From the NCBI GenBank assembly GCA_028874915.1, contig JAPPHA010000046.1:1-48849 (forward strand): DNA of 48,849 bases. The letters run 5' to 3'. The position numbers and the translations under genes are program-made. Every line of letters starts with the position of its first letter. Position 1 is the stretch's first letter. The DNA comes from Paracoccaceae bacterium (lineage in GTDB: Bacteria > Pseudomonadota > Alphaproteobacteria > Rhodobacterales > Rhodobacteraceae). Below, piece after piece: positions 26,850 to 35,929 of this stretch. The notes beneath the pieces were generated by a model. The model searched no databases and was not told the DNA's origin. It saw only the letters and a program-made list of their open reading frames with translations.

Positions 26850-27166
26850 GATTGACCAGCACAATTGGACGCCAGGACGGACAAGACACAGTCCGCCATG
26901 AAGAGCCAGAGCTCGGCGCAAATGGCGGGCTCCCGGCCGATGGAGTCGGAGCGTGGGCCGAAGAGAACCTGTCCGAATCCTAGCCCGAGCAGGAGGGCGG
27001 CAATGACGACCTGAGCATCGTTGCGCTGCGCTGCGCTGAGGTCGCTGCCGATGGCCGGCAACGCCGGCAGTATCGCGTCGATCAAGAACGCGACCAGCGC
27101 CATCTGGAGAGCGACAAGAGGAACGAACTCGCCAGTCCTGAGAGCGGGCCGTCCGGCTGTTGGCAC
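26850..27166 (-). pseudogene. MFS drug-efflux transporter (Bcr/CflA type), N-terminal fragment
   Basis: The minus strand reads RTGEFVPLVALQMALVAFLI, DAILPALPAIGSDL, VVIAALLLGLGFGQVLFGP, then RSDSIGREPAICAELW. This is transmembrane helices 1-3 with the MFS motif A loop (G-x-x-SD-x-x-GR-x-P). After about 105 residues the similarity ends abruptly near 26850 and the frame runs antisense into the nuclease gene. The other nine or so helices are missing. Confidence 0.7.
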
Positions 27167-27607
27167 CCAAACTCGCTTAGCACACAGCCGATGTGGCCGA
27201 TCTCAGGATCGTGCGCTTCAATCAGTCTGCGCACCTCGGCCGCTCCGATGGTTCTGATGAACTGGCGAAGTCGGTTCATAGGCCGATCCATCCTTCCACC
27301 CGCTCTCGAGCTAGGTCCGGCGGAGAAGCCAGGTCGAACACGCCAAAGGGGGCAGTTCGACCCCGCCATCACATCACTTGACGAGGGGTACGACTTTCCC
27401 CCGGGCAGACCAAGCCTGGCGGAACTGTCCGGGGCGCACAATGGATTCCCGGATTTCCTGATCAGCACTGGGCGCGGGAGGGATTCACGCACGCGATGCG
27501 GTTTTCGGGTACAGCGATGCCGAAGCCGGTGCGAGCGTCTCAGGCGGGAGGTCAGTTCAGGTGGATTTGCCGTCCGGCGGACGTGGGCGCGGCACTGGAT
27601 CTGCCGC
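27167..27607. other. Intergenic, about 440 bases, one unassigned fragment
   Basis: On the minus strand (about 27160-27290) a segment reads NRLRQFIRTIGAAEVRRLIE, then AHDPEIGHIG. It looks protein-like, but I cannot name it. The rest shows nothing. The integrase stop is at the right edge, so an attachment site could lie here, but I found no direct repeat. Confidence 0.3.
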
Positions 27608-28843
27608 TCACTCCAACAACTCGTCGATCCGGTCCGCAACCCGCTGGGCCGGCTCGCGCAACTGTTCCACAGTCCAGTCCGCCGCGTAGCCCTCGGTCAC
27701 GTCGGTAGGCCGAGCGTGGTTGACAAGACGCTTGGTCAGCGAGCGCGGCAGCATGAGTTCGCGCTCCGCCACCGTGATGAAGGCGTTGCGCAGCCCGTGG
27801 AACCAGAAGCGGGTCCCGGCAGCCTCGCTGATGCCGGCATAGAACGGCGCAAGGTCCGCGACATGGCCCGACCGGGACTGCCTCGGCGACGGAAACAGCC
27901 AGCCCTCCGACGGCGCGGCTTCCCCGCCGCAATCCTCCCTCAGGCGCCCGAAGATCGCCCCGAGCTGCTTGGTGATGGGAAGCTCCAGCGGCTCGCCTGT
28001 CTTGGTCTCCTCCACCCTGAGAATCCGCCGATCCAGGTCCATCCGCTCCCAGCGCAGCGACAAGACCTCGCCCCGGCGCATGCCGGTGTAGAGGCCGATC
28101 AGGAAGATGTCGCGGATCGCCGATTCGAGTCCCGCCGCCTCGATGCCCGCACGCCAGCGCGGCAACACCTCGGCCGGTCCCGATATCCGCCGCCGCCGCG
28201 TGGGGTTGAAGCGCCCGCCCGCCGCCAGCCACTGCTCGACCGGATTGCACAGCCCGTCATGGTCGACGCAGGGCCGGCGGTAGATCGAACGCAGCATCGA
28301 CATCGTCTGGTTCGCCGCCGACCAGCCGTGCCTGCCGGTGATGAAATTGAACCGGTCCTCCACGTCCTGGCGGGAGAGGGCGTTGAGAGGGCGCTTCACC
28401 CAGTCGCCGAGATTGACCCGCAGGTTCTGGCGGTAGAGCCTGACGGTGTTGGCCGCCCGGTTCGGATTGGATCTCATGTAGGTCTCAAAGGCCTCGGCCA
28501 GTGTCGGCACGCCGCGCGCCTCGGCCCGCTCGCCGGCCGGGTCCTCGCCCCGGGCGACCCGCCCGAGCAGGTCCTGCGCCTTGCGCCGGGCCTCGTCGGG
28601 CGCCATGCGGCCGAAGCGTCCGATGACGACGCGCTTGTTGGGCGCCCTGCGCCCGCCGTCGCCGGGACGGTAATTGACGATGAAGGATTTAGTACCGGAG
28701 GGCTGGACACGGCAGCCGAAGCCGGTGAGCTTGTCGTCCCATGCGATCCAGGACTTCTCGGCGGGCTCCAGGGCGTCGACGGTGCGCTTGGTGAGGGTGA
28801 GCTTCACCTGGGCCACGCGCTTTGCTGAGTTGGTGTTTTGCAT
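27608..28843 (-). CDS. P4-type tyrosine integrase
   Basis: The product is an intact 411-residue site-specific recombinase. I chose ATG 28843 (MQNTNSAKRV) because upstream codons add only unrelated residues. The N-terminal DUF4102-like arm-binding domain has LTKRTVDALEPAEK, DDKLTGFGCRVQPSGTKSF and GDPAGER-like spacing. The SAM-like core domain is at about 115-210. Catalytic residues are Arg256 in TGMRRGEVLSLRW, Lys281 in KTG, His349-x-x-Arg352 in FHGLRNAF, His376 in VNHARP and Tyr386 in TEGYAADW. It probably integrates a genomic island. No tRNA target is visible in the window. It reads away from the HNH gene. Confidence 0.85.
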   Translation of the reverse strand: MQNTNSAKRVAQVKLTLTKRTVDALEPAEKSWIAWDDKLTGFGCRVQPSGTKSFIVNYRPGDGGRRAPNKRVVIGRFGRMAPDEARRKAQDLLGRVARGEDPAGERAEARGVPTLAEAFETYMRSNPNRAANTVRLYRQNLRVNLGDWVKRPLNALSRQDVEDRFNFITGRHGWSAANQTMSMLRSIYRRPCVDHDGLCNPVEQWLAAGGRFNPTRRRRISGPAEVLPRWRAGIEAAGLESAIRDIFLIGLYTGMRRGEVLSLRWERMDLDRRILRVEETKTGEPLELPITKQLGAIFGRLREDCGGEAAPSEGWLFPSPRQSRSGHVADLAPFYAGISEAAGTRFWFHGLRNAFITVAERELMLPRSLTKRLVNHARPTDVTEGYAADWTVEQLREPAQRVADRIDELLE

Positions 28844-29031
28844 GGAACGCAGTCTAGTCCAGTGTGCCCGAAATAGCAACACTGTAGTCAACACATGAAA
28901 TCGAAATGCAGCGTATCCGAATGTGCCCCCGTCAGGCTGTGGCGGCGAAAAAACCACTGTAACCAATCATAATTAGAGGTTTATGGCGTCCATGGCGCAT
29001 CCGGGCGTAACCCTGTCGGTCCAGTGACAAC

Positions 29032-29634
29032 ATGTTTCTCAATCATGCGGTTACACATCACATGGCAGGCAACCGCAATGAAGCCGCGCGCCTGATCCGG
29101 CAGACCGACAGAGACGAAATCAGGAACTTCACCGAATCTCTCTGGGGGTCGAAGAGAGCCAACCCCGATCAGCCAAGGTATATCCGGTGGCGACCTGTAT
29201 CCGACCTGCCCGAACCCGCGAATGAGGACCTTGACACGAAGCGGAACCCGAGCCGCTCGGACGAGAAAGCAATCGTAGCCCGCTGGGGCCGCCATTGCGT
29301 CTACTGCGGCGTGCCGTTGATCCGAAGCGCTGTGCCGAAGGCCTTGCGGGCCTCCTATCCCGATCTCAGGATTTGGGGTTCCAGAAACAAGAACGCCGAG
29401 CAGCATGCCGCCTTTCAGTTGATGTGGATGCAATTCGATCATGTTGTGCCGCACCACAGAGGCGGGCGAACTGACATCGAGAATGTCGTGGTGACGTGTG
29501 CGCCATGCAATTACGGAAAAGGAACATTTATGCTTGAAGAGCTTGGCCTCATCGATCCCCGCTTGCGCCCGCACGCCCCGAAATGCTGGGCGTTATCGTG
29601 GGACGGCCTCGAACGAGTACTCAATGTCGGTTGA
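29032..29634 (+). CDS. HNH endonuclease
   Basis: The product has 200 residues. The HNH motif is complete: zinc cysteines in HCVYCGVPL (Cys89, Cys92), then FDHVVPHHRGG with Asp136-His137, Asn151 in IENVVVTCAPCNYGKG and the second CxxC (Cys156, Cys159). The N-terminal 80 residues, with RYIRWRPVSDLP, are unassigned. ATG 29032 and ATG 29062 are both possible starts; neither has a strong ribosome binding site. It starts about 190 bases from the integrase start and is divergent from it, so it is likely island cargo. HNH proteins of this type act in restriction, mobile elements or phage packaging; the context favours island defence. Confidence 0.7.
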   Translation: MFLNHAVTHHMAGNRNEAARLIRQTDRDEIRNFTESLWGSKRANPDQPRYIRWRPVSDLPEPANEDLDTKRNPSRSDEKAIVARWGRHCVYCGVPLIRSAVPKALRASYPDLRIWGSRNKNAEQHAAFQLMWMQFDHVVPHHRGGRTDIENVVVTCAPCNYGKGTFMLEELGLIDPRLRPHAPKCWALSWDGLERVLNVG

Positions 29635-29704
29635 AGCGCCTTGCGGGTCGTCGGCGATCATGCCATGAAGCAGGCTCTCGGACCTCACTTGTGGCCGATT
29701 TTCC

Positions 29705-30449
29705 GTGCAACTGTTCCTCAAAGGCGGAATTCTCCTGGGTCTCGCCTACGGAAGCCCAAGGCAGGCCACGGACATCGATCTAACCGCCGCGTTCGCCGCC
29801 GATGGCGGCATCGACGACAGAATTGGGACAATGCTGAATTCCGCCTTCCCCCGCTCGGCAGCCAGTGTCGGCTATGCGGACCTTGTTCTCCGCACGCAGT
29901 CTGCGAAAGGCCGTCCGAACCACTTATTCCCGGAAGCCGAATTTCCTGCTTTAAAGCTCAAGATCGCCTTCGCGCGCCGCGGCACAAACCAAGAGAGAAC
30001 GCTAAACGAAGGGACTTCCTCCAGCGTGATCGATGTCAATATCTCGTTCAACGAGCCGCTGAATTATGTGCGGGTCCTGGAATTGACAGGCGGCAGGAAC
30101 TCTACGCCTATGGGCTGATCGATCTGGTGGCAGCGAAGAACTGTGCCTTGCTCCAGCAGATTCCACGTAAGCGCTATCGACGCCAGGATGCCTACGATCT
30201 TGATGTTCTTCTTCCTTGCATTCAAGCGGATGGAATTGCTCCGGTGGACATTCTGGAAGCTCTCCCGGAGAAGTGCTCCGCACGACGTCTCGAGCCCAAC
30301 TGTCGGTCTCTCGACAATTCGGAGATCAAGAACAGAGCAAGAAGGGATTGGAAACGATGGAGCCGGAGATCGACGATCTGCCGGTATTCGAAGACTGTTA
30401 TGAGCGCGTAGCAAATTTCTATCGATCGCTGCCTTGGAACGGTGCATAG
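29705..30449 (+). pseudogene. AbiEii/AbiGii-type nucleotidyltransferase toxin, two frameshifts
   Basis: GTG 29705 begins QLFLKGGILLGLAYGSPRQA, then TDIDLTAAF: the nucleotidyltransferase GG...D-x-D motif of AbiEii-like toxins. The frame runs to NYVRVLELTGG and breaks near 30090-30095. One lost base puts RQELYAYGLIDLVAAKNCAL into frame, with RKRYRRQDAYDLDVLL. It breaks again near 30348-30352, and a second lost base restores ETMEPEIDDLPVFEDCYERV and ends at 30449. A stop also lies just upstream of the GTG. The catalytic motif is intact, but the protein cannot be made whole. No AbiEi antitoxin is visible. The 3' end overlaps the VapC-like frame on the other strand. Confidence 0.7.
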
Positions 30450-30798
30450 GTTTATACCCGCCCGAGAAAATTTCGTCGCCGAACTCGAACGCGAGATACA
30501 TGCATTCGTAAACCGTGTGGTCGAGGACCTGCCCCAGATGCATAACTTTGGGGGACACGAGATCGTGGGCGCCCCGACGCACTTGAATGTCCGGTACGTT
30601 GGCCAGCAGGACGCCCGTGACGCGACGTTCAATTTCGCCCGCCCGCGCCTTTCGCCATAGAGCATTGGCTAACTCGGAAGCCGTCTGGCGCGGCGCGTGT
30701 ATGTCCCAACCGGTCGTCGCCAGCTCCCTTGCAACATCCGCATCCTCTTCGACGGTAGGCCACCTGATCGCCACGCTCGCATCGACAACGAAGCGCAT
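30064..30798 (-). CDS. vapC: VapC-like PIN-domain toxin with run-on C-terminus
   Basis: The PIN-domain start is MRFVVDASVAIRW (Asp6), then ASELANALWRKARAGEI with the conserved Glu, LVSPKVMHLGQVLDHTVYEC and MYLAFEFGD. In VapC the third acidic residue is usually Asp in YDC; here it is Glu (YEC). The fourth acid (normally TAD-x-x-F) is missing: after about residue 112 the frame runs antisense across the AbiEii-like gene to 244 residues, while typical members have 130-140. The 3' end therefore looks truncated, with read-through into foreign sequence. ATG overlaps the stop of the VapB-like gene (TGATG), typical of toxin-antitoxin pairs. Ribonuclease activity is doubtful. Confidence 0.55.
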   Translation of the reverse strand: MRFVVDASVAIRWPTVEEDADVARELATTGWDIHAPRQTASELANALWRKARAGEIERRVTGVLLANVPDIQVRRGAHDLVSPKVMHLGQVLDHTVYECMYLAFEFGDEIFSGGYKPMHRSKAAIDRNLLRAHNSLRIPADRRSPAPSFPIPSCSVLDLRIVERPTVGLETSCGALLRESFQNVHRSNSIRLNARKKNIKIVGILASIALTWNLLEQGTVLRCHQIDQPIGVEFLPPVNSRTRT

Positions 30799-31094
30799 CA
30801 GAAGTTGTCACGATGGCCGCGGTCGCGGTCCTCGCGGATCAGCACTTCCGCCGGAGTTTGCTTGCGCCGTTCGGTCAAAGGGCGCAGCAGTTCCATGGCT
30901 CCCCGGAAGGCGGCCTGCTTCGCCGCGGTCGCGTCGGCCGCAAATTCCAGGTTGTGGCGCGCATCGCCCTCCAGGGAGAGGTTGTTCAGCGAGGCGCGCC
31001 ATTTGAGGTGCGCCACCACGTCTTCGTCCAACCGTCGCACATTGATCGTCACGATGGGCTCGCCTCCGCGCATCGGATACCAAATTGTTGTCAT
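30798..31094 (-). CDS. vapB: VapB/FitA-like antitoxin
   Basis: The product has 98 residues from ATG 31094, with AGGGAAGA just upstream. The core, EPIVTINVRRLDEDVVAHLK, then WRASLNNLSLEGDARHNLE, matches the ribbon-helix-helix start and helices of FitA-type VapB antitoxins (I-x-I-R-x-L-D-E-D-V, then a short A-x-x...E...A-R pattern). The tail ERRKQTPAEVLIREDRDRGH would wrap the PIN toxin. The stop overlaps the toxin start by one base. Such antitoxins usually repress their own promoter. The gene is intact, while the toxin looks damaged. Confidence 0.65.
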   Translation of the reverse strand: MTTIWYPMRGGEPIVTINVRRLDEDVVAHLKWRASLNNLSLEGDARHNLEFAADATAAKQAAFRGAMELLRPLTERRKQTPAEVLIREDRDRGHRDNF

Positions 31095-31540
31095 TCTTCC
31101 CTGTCGCGAACAGTCCCCGGTGCGTTGCATGGCACGCCCCGTTGCAGTTTCGGACAGGGACGCCTGGCGCCTCGCGACACCTCCAGGATGTTCCGGCTTG
31201 TCCTCAGGAGACCGACCGGGCTGATCGATGTCAAAGTCTTTGAAAACACAAGAAAGCTGATTTATTGGGTGGGTGGCGACAAATTGATTGCGCCTGATTT
31301 CACCGGCCACCGCGAGTATACATGGAGGTCAAGTGAGCGAATTCCGGTTCGGTCTCGCGCAGAACGGCTGCCGGCCGCAGACATCCACTGTTGCGGCGGT
31401 GTCGTGGACGTCGGGTTTCGGCGCCGCGCCACCGGGTCCCGGAACCGAATTGCGCTGATTGCGGGCACGAACCCAGCCAGCACAGAATTCCCACTTCGCA
31501 CCTGTTTCCTGTCCATGTGAATGATGACGCCGACGAAGAA

Positions 31541-31924
31541 CGGGAATGCGGCGTGACCCAAACCATGGGCAGTTCGGCGTCGGGCGGCGCGAACGCACTG
31601 CTTGGGCGCCGCACTCTGGCAGGACTGGCAGCCAACGACGACGGTGACTCGCTCGAGAGCCAAAGCCTTGAGGTCCGGTTCGGATACGGTTTGGCAGCCT
31701 TCGAGGACCGCTTCACCTCGACACCGGAGATCGGATTCGGCATGTCCAATAGCCGCAGGGAGTACAATCTTGGCTGGCGCCTGAGGCAGGCCCAAAGCAG
31801 CGCGTCGGCACTCAAGTTCGCCATGGAGGCGAGCCAGCGCGAGTCCGTCAACGACAACGGGACAGGCGGCTCGGGCGCCAAGCCGGAGCACACGGCTGGG
31901 TTCCGCGTTACAGCGCGTTGGTGA
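31541..31924 (+). pseudogene. Autotransporter-like beta-barrel C-terminus, remnant
   Basis: About 125 residues survive: SASGGANALLGRRTLAGLAA, SLEVRFGYGLAAFEDRFTST, EIGFGMSNSRREYNLGWRLR, and an end at GFRVTARW with the terminal aromatic typical of outer-membrane barrels. The same family appears at 37416-39168 and 39540-39810. The passenger and most of the barrel are absent, so it is a 5'-truncated leftover. Confidence 0.6.
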
Positions 31925-32213
31925 AGCACCGGCGGCCAAGCCTCGGAACCCAACCAGAGTTCCCAACTGGAATTGCAGAAAACTCTGGACATAACTGATT
32001 CCGGTTCGTCGGTTTCTGGCAACCGACGGCTTCGGAGATTCGATGCCAGGCGGTACAGGTCGCGACCGTCTCCTGGCGGGAACGGCGATCAGGCGTCGCA
32101 ATGAGCACGCGTTCAAACTCTGCCGACTCCGGGCGGCACGAAAGCGTGGGAGGGACTTTCGGGCCGCGACAACGCTCGTGACGTTCCGGGCGCCACGACA
32201 GATCGAAAGGAAA

Positions 32214-32239
32214 GGGGCGGTCGAATTCTCGACCGCCCC
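32214..32239 (-). terminator. Rho-independent terminator for the symporter gene
   Basis: A perfect 11-bp stem (GGGGCGGTCGA pairing with TCGACCGCCCC) with a four-base loop lies about 60 bases past the symporter stop. In the minus-strand transcript it is followed by TTTCC. The stem is strong and the U tract short. Confidence 0.75.
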
Positions 32240-32296
32240 TTCAGTTACGCCCGCCCGACGTCATTCCGTCGTGTCACTCCCTCAGGAGCGAACGCG

Positions 32297-33697
32297 TCAG
32301 GCCTTTGCCATCGGCGTGGATGACAACGGCTGACCCACATCATCAAAGTACTGGCGCGTGACCTTGAACACCATTGGCGCAAGCAACAGGAGACCGATCA
32401 GGTTGGGAACGGCCATCAACCCGTTCAAGGTGTCGGAGAGATTCCAGACGAAGTCGACCTTGACGTTGGCGAACGACAAGGCCGCAAGCACCCACAATCC
32501 GCGGTAAATATACAGGGTCTTTTCGGTGAACAGGTATTGCCAGCACCGTTCGCCATAATACGACCATCCTAGAATGGTCGTGAAGGCAAAGACGGCCAAC
32601 GCAATCGTGACGATGTACTGGCCTCCGGCTATGGATTCCTGGAAGCCCGTGGATGTCAGGACCGCACCTGTAAGACCACCGCCGTCAGCTCCCGTCATCG
32701 TCCACGCACCGGACGTCAGGATGACGAGGGCTGTCATTGTACATACGATGATCGTATCGATGAACGTTCCAAGCATGGCGATGATGCCTTGCCGAACCGG
32801 ACTGTTGGTTTGCGCCGCCGCGTGGGCGATCGCAGCTGATCCCAACCCCGACTCGTTGGAGAAGACACCCCGTGCGACGCCAAATCTTATGGCGGCTGCG
32901 ACGGCCGCGCCGGCAAATCCGCCCGTCGCGGCGGCCGGCGTGAAAGCGTAGGTGAAGATCATGCCAATTGCGGCGGGGACTTCGGTAATGTTGACGATGA
33001 TGATCAGAAGAGCCGCGCCGAGGTAGAGCACGATCATTGCCGGAACGAGCTTACCGGCGACGTCACCAATTCGGCGGATTCCGCCGATGATGACGACGGC
33101 AACGAGGGCCGCAACGACGACACCCGTAATCCAGGTCGGCAGTCCGAAGCTGCTGCCGAGGGCAGCCGCCATAGAATTGACCTGTACGGCGTTTCCGATC
33201 CCGAATGCGGCAACGGCTCCAAAGATCGCGAAAAGCAGTCCAAGCCACTTCCCGAGTTCGGGCGCGAATTCCCCGACGCCATTCCGCAGATAGTACATCG
33301 GACCGCCGACGTATTTGCCGGACGGATCAACTTCGCGGTACGTCACCGCGCATACCGCTTCGGCGTATTTTGTCGCCATCCCGAAGAGCGCGATGAGCCA
33401 CATGTAGAAGATGGCCCCTGGACCCCCCAGGGCGATCGCAGTCGCGACGCCTGCGATGTTTCCCGTCCCCACAGTGGCCGACAAGGCCGTCATCAGCGCG
33501 TTGAACGGCTTGACCTCACCCTCGCCGGCAACGGCATCCTTGTCGAAAAGCAGGCGAAACCCGTAACCGACCTTTCGCCAAGGCATGAAAACAAGACCGA
33601 GTGTCAACAGGACGCCAGTAACGCCCAGAATACCCAGCATCGGCGGACCCCAAGCGAAGGCGTTCACCGAGTTTATGATTGCATTGAGCTGGTCCAT
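32297..33697 (-). CDS. AGCS-family sodium:alanine/glycine symporter
   Basis: The product is an intact 466-residue inner-membrane carrier that imports small neutral amino acids with sodium. I chose ATG 33697 (MDQLNAIINSV) because GGAGG lies eight bases upstream. Family marks include NALMTALSATVGTGNIAGVA, the signature GGPGAIFYMWLIALFG, YVGGPMYYLRNGVGE, FSNESGLGSAAIAHAAA (substrate/sodium-site region), and TILGWSYYGERCWQYLF near the end. About 10-11 hydrophobic segments are visible. It stands alone with its own terminator and has no sign of damage. It may be a core gene bordering the island. The exact substrate (alanine, glycine or other) cannot be told. Confidence 0.9.
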   Translation of the reverse strand: MDQLNAIINSVNAFAWGPPMLGILGVTGVLLTLGLVFMPWRKVGYGFRLLFDKDAVAGEGEVKPFNALMTALSATVGTGNIAGVATAIALGGPGAIFYMWLIALFGMATKYAEAVCAVTYREVDPSGKYVGGPMYYLRNGVGEFAPELGKWLGLLFAIFGAVAAFGIGNAVQVNSMAAALGSSFGLPTWITGVVVAALVAVVIIGGIRRIGDVAGKLVPAMIVLYLGAALLIIIVNITEVPAAIGMIFTYAFTPAAATGGFAGAAVAAAIRFGVARGVFSNESGLGSAAIAHAAAQTNSPVRQGIIAMLGTFIDTIIVCTMTALVILTSGAWTMTGADGGGLTGAVLTSTGFQESIAGGQYIVTIALAVFAFTTILGWSYYGERCWQYLFTEKTLYIYRGLWVLAALSFANVKVDFVWNLSDTLNGLMAVPNLIGLLLLAPMVFKVTRQYFDDVGQPLSSTPMAKA

Positions 33698-34603
33698 TTC
33701 AGGCCTCCTTCCTGAAACCATGTTGCTGAAACACCACAATGTCTTGACGTGTGCGTCGGTCTCCCGACAGCCGAAAACAATGTAGTATTCGAAAAATTGA
33801 ATGTAAATTCAGTCGCAAGTTTGCGGTTGGCGGCGCGGAAAGGGCGTTTGGCACTCGCACTGTCGGTGACACCCTTACGGTCACCCATTGCCGGTGGTCC
33901 GGTAGCGTAAAGTGCTCTAGGAGCTGACCGAGGCAGTGCACGGTCGTTCGTGCGTCGGGTCCCGTACGGCCAAGTAAGACTGGAGGATTCGCTGAAGTCG
34001 CAATCGCGAGTTGCGTGAAGAGAATGGCAAAATACTGGTGCCGTCATCAGAACGGGAGTGCCTATACGCCTGGAATTGAGCGGCGGACTTCGGGATGGCG
34101 CCATTTCACAGGCGAGGTCTTTTGGCAGCCCGCGGTCATCGAATCGATCATCGAGTCGATTCCAGTCACGTCATGCGAGACGAAAAAGGCCAGACGGCCC
34201 GGCGCACGGGGCTCCAAGGCTCGACAAACGGGCGCGAAGGAAGCCGCTCGCCCGTATTGTACCCGTGAGGTTTCCTGTCGATTTCCGACGCATTGTTGGC
34301 AATCTCCCAAGTGCCTGCACGGTACCCGGCCATGGCCGCAGGTCGCGGATCCGGCCCGCGCAGGCCGCCCCCCTTCACAGGCGGCGAATCGCGTTGCGTT
34401 TCGCGCACCCGCAGAATCACGCTCGCATTATCGGGGTTTTTGTTTATCCTGTGTGTACCTTTTTCGTTCAAAATAATACTTCTTTCGTGTACTTTGCCGG
34501 ATTCCGACCTTCTTGAACGGCGCCGGTGTGCTTTCGCACCGCCGTGTTCCGGCGTCCGCTGGACCGATTCGGTCCCGAGACGAAACCACCGAAAGGGAAA
34601 CCG
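33698..34603. other. About 900 bases with no gene; kinase-type leader at its right end
   Basis: Long frames on the minus strand resemble no family. From about 34540 to the ATG at 34604 the sequence is nearly the same as that before the intact kinase at 42857 (GGTCCCGAGACGAAACCAC and GAAACCGATGGACAGACGCG shared). The duplication therefore includes the leader and the ribosome binding site. Confidence 0.5.
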
Positions 34604-35128
34604 ATGGACAGACGCGGCAATCCGGGTCCCAAAGGCGGGACGCCCTGCGAACGCACCTCCAGCCTCAACGCCGCCATCCTGCGCATCAGCGCGAGCCTCG
34701 ACGTGGAAACCGTGTCGCGCGAGGTCGTCGACAGCGCCCGCACCCTCACCGGCACCCGCAACGGGGTGATCGCCATTGTCGACGAGGTCCGCCGGCCCCG
34801 GAACTTCGTCACATCGGGCCTGACGCCGGCCGAAGAGCGCAGGATGGTGGGCTGGCTGCCCGACGGGCTGCTGCTGTTCGAGCATCTGCGCGACTTCGAG
34901 GCGCCGCTGAGATGCGACGACTTTCCCGACTACGTGCGCGCGCTCGGATAGCGCGTTCGCAGACAAGGACGAGGAGCTTCTGGTGCTGTTCGCCTCGCAG
35001 GCGGCGACCGCGATCGCCAATGCCCGCACGCATCGTGACGAGCGGCGCGCGCGGGCCGAGGTCGAACTCCCGGTCCCCGACAAATGGAGCATCTGGATGC
35101 TGATCAATTTGTGTTGGATTGCAAATTG
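34604..35128 (+). pseudogene. Truncated copy of the GAF-PAS hybrid kinase
   Basis: This closely resembles the 5' part of the intact gene at 42857-45190. It begins with MDRR, then ISASLDVETVSREVVDSART and the GAF-like segment to DDFPDYVRALG, where a TAG stop occurs. Beyond it about 40 codons are deleted; the next segment, DEELLVLFASQAATAIANAR, matches. Another deletion joins RRARAEVELPVPD to unrelated sequence. It is a partial duplicate that has decayed through internal deletions. The entire kinase and receiver part is lost. Confidence 0.8.
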
Positions 35129-35929
35129 AAGCGCCCCGGATTCCCCGGTTTGTTTCGGGCTCAATAGGGGGTTTCTTTCCACGGTCGTCCGACATGGCTG
35201 GACATCGGTGACCGGGTCCGATGGCGGCCGCCGGTTTTCTTTCCCGACTGCTGAAGGGGTTTCTGAAGAGGTTCGAAGACGGCCGCCTGCGTCGGCGCCA
35301 GGTCCGGGTGGGCGTGCCTCGGTGGAGCCTGTCATTCCAATCCTTGGCGTTTTTGGACCGGAGACGCCGGATCCGGGGGTCGCTGCGGGCAAGCGCGTCG
35401 GCCGCCTGATCCCTGGCGTCGACTGCGTTGAATCCGCAATCAATGCGGTCGAGGTGGAAAGCGTTGAGCCAGGGCGGAACGGTGGTGGAGACGACGGCGG
35501 TGGAGACCACCAAGAAGGGCGTGTGTCCGGGCGGCGGGCACCTCAGACCGGACAAGGCATCGAGAACGCTCTCCACAAGGAGGGTCACGGCAGGTTTGCG
35601 TGACCTTCGGATTTCGCGACGACCATGGCACAGTGCGTGGGCCGAGCTGCCTCACCGCACCTCCGGCTCTTGAGCGCAAGGGTCATGCCGAACTCCCGAA
35701 TGCGGAACGCGGCGGGGGACGAGGCGTTGATGAAGGGCCATTGCAGGACGGGGTCCGGGTCGTGGCGGTCACAGGCCGGGAACGCGGCATCATACGGCCT
35801 GCGGGTGGTGGGCAGCCCGCGGGACCGCATCGGATCCCGAGACGAACCCGCAGGAGAGCGGGAGAGGAAACCAGCCGGCAGACGACGCGACGGACCGGGC
35901 CGTGGGAAGACCCCGCCCGCCGGAACAGG
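35129..35929. other. GC-rich stretch with no identifiable gene, left flank of IS4 copy 2
   Basis: Open frames occur on both strands. One minus-strand segment, AFRIREFGMTLALKSRR (near 35690-35740), looks protein-like but is unassigned. A short motif near 35760, GACCGCCACGACC, recurs near 42330, so this could be part of a degenerate repeat. Confidence 0.3.

Noticed and set aside
27191-28828. 545-codon open frame on the plus strand
   Set aside because: It is the antisense shadow of the intact integrase at 27608-28843; composition is Arg/Pro/Ala-rich and has no domain.
34166-35443. 425-codon minus-strand frame
   Set aside because: Antisense to the truncated kinase copy and flanking GC-rich DNA; no recognisable domain.
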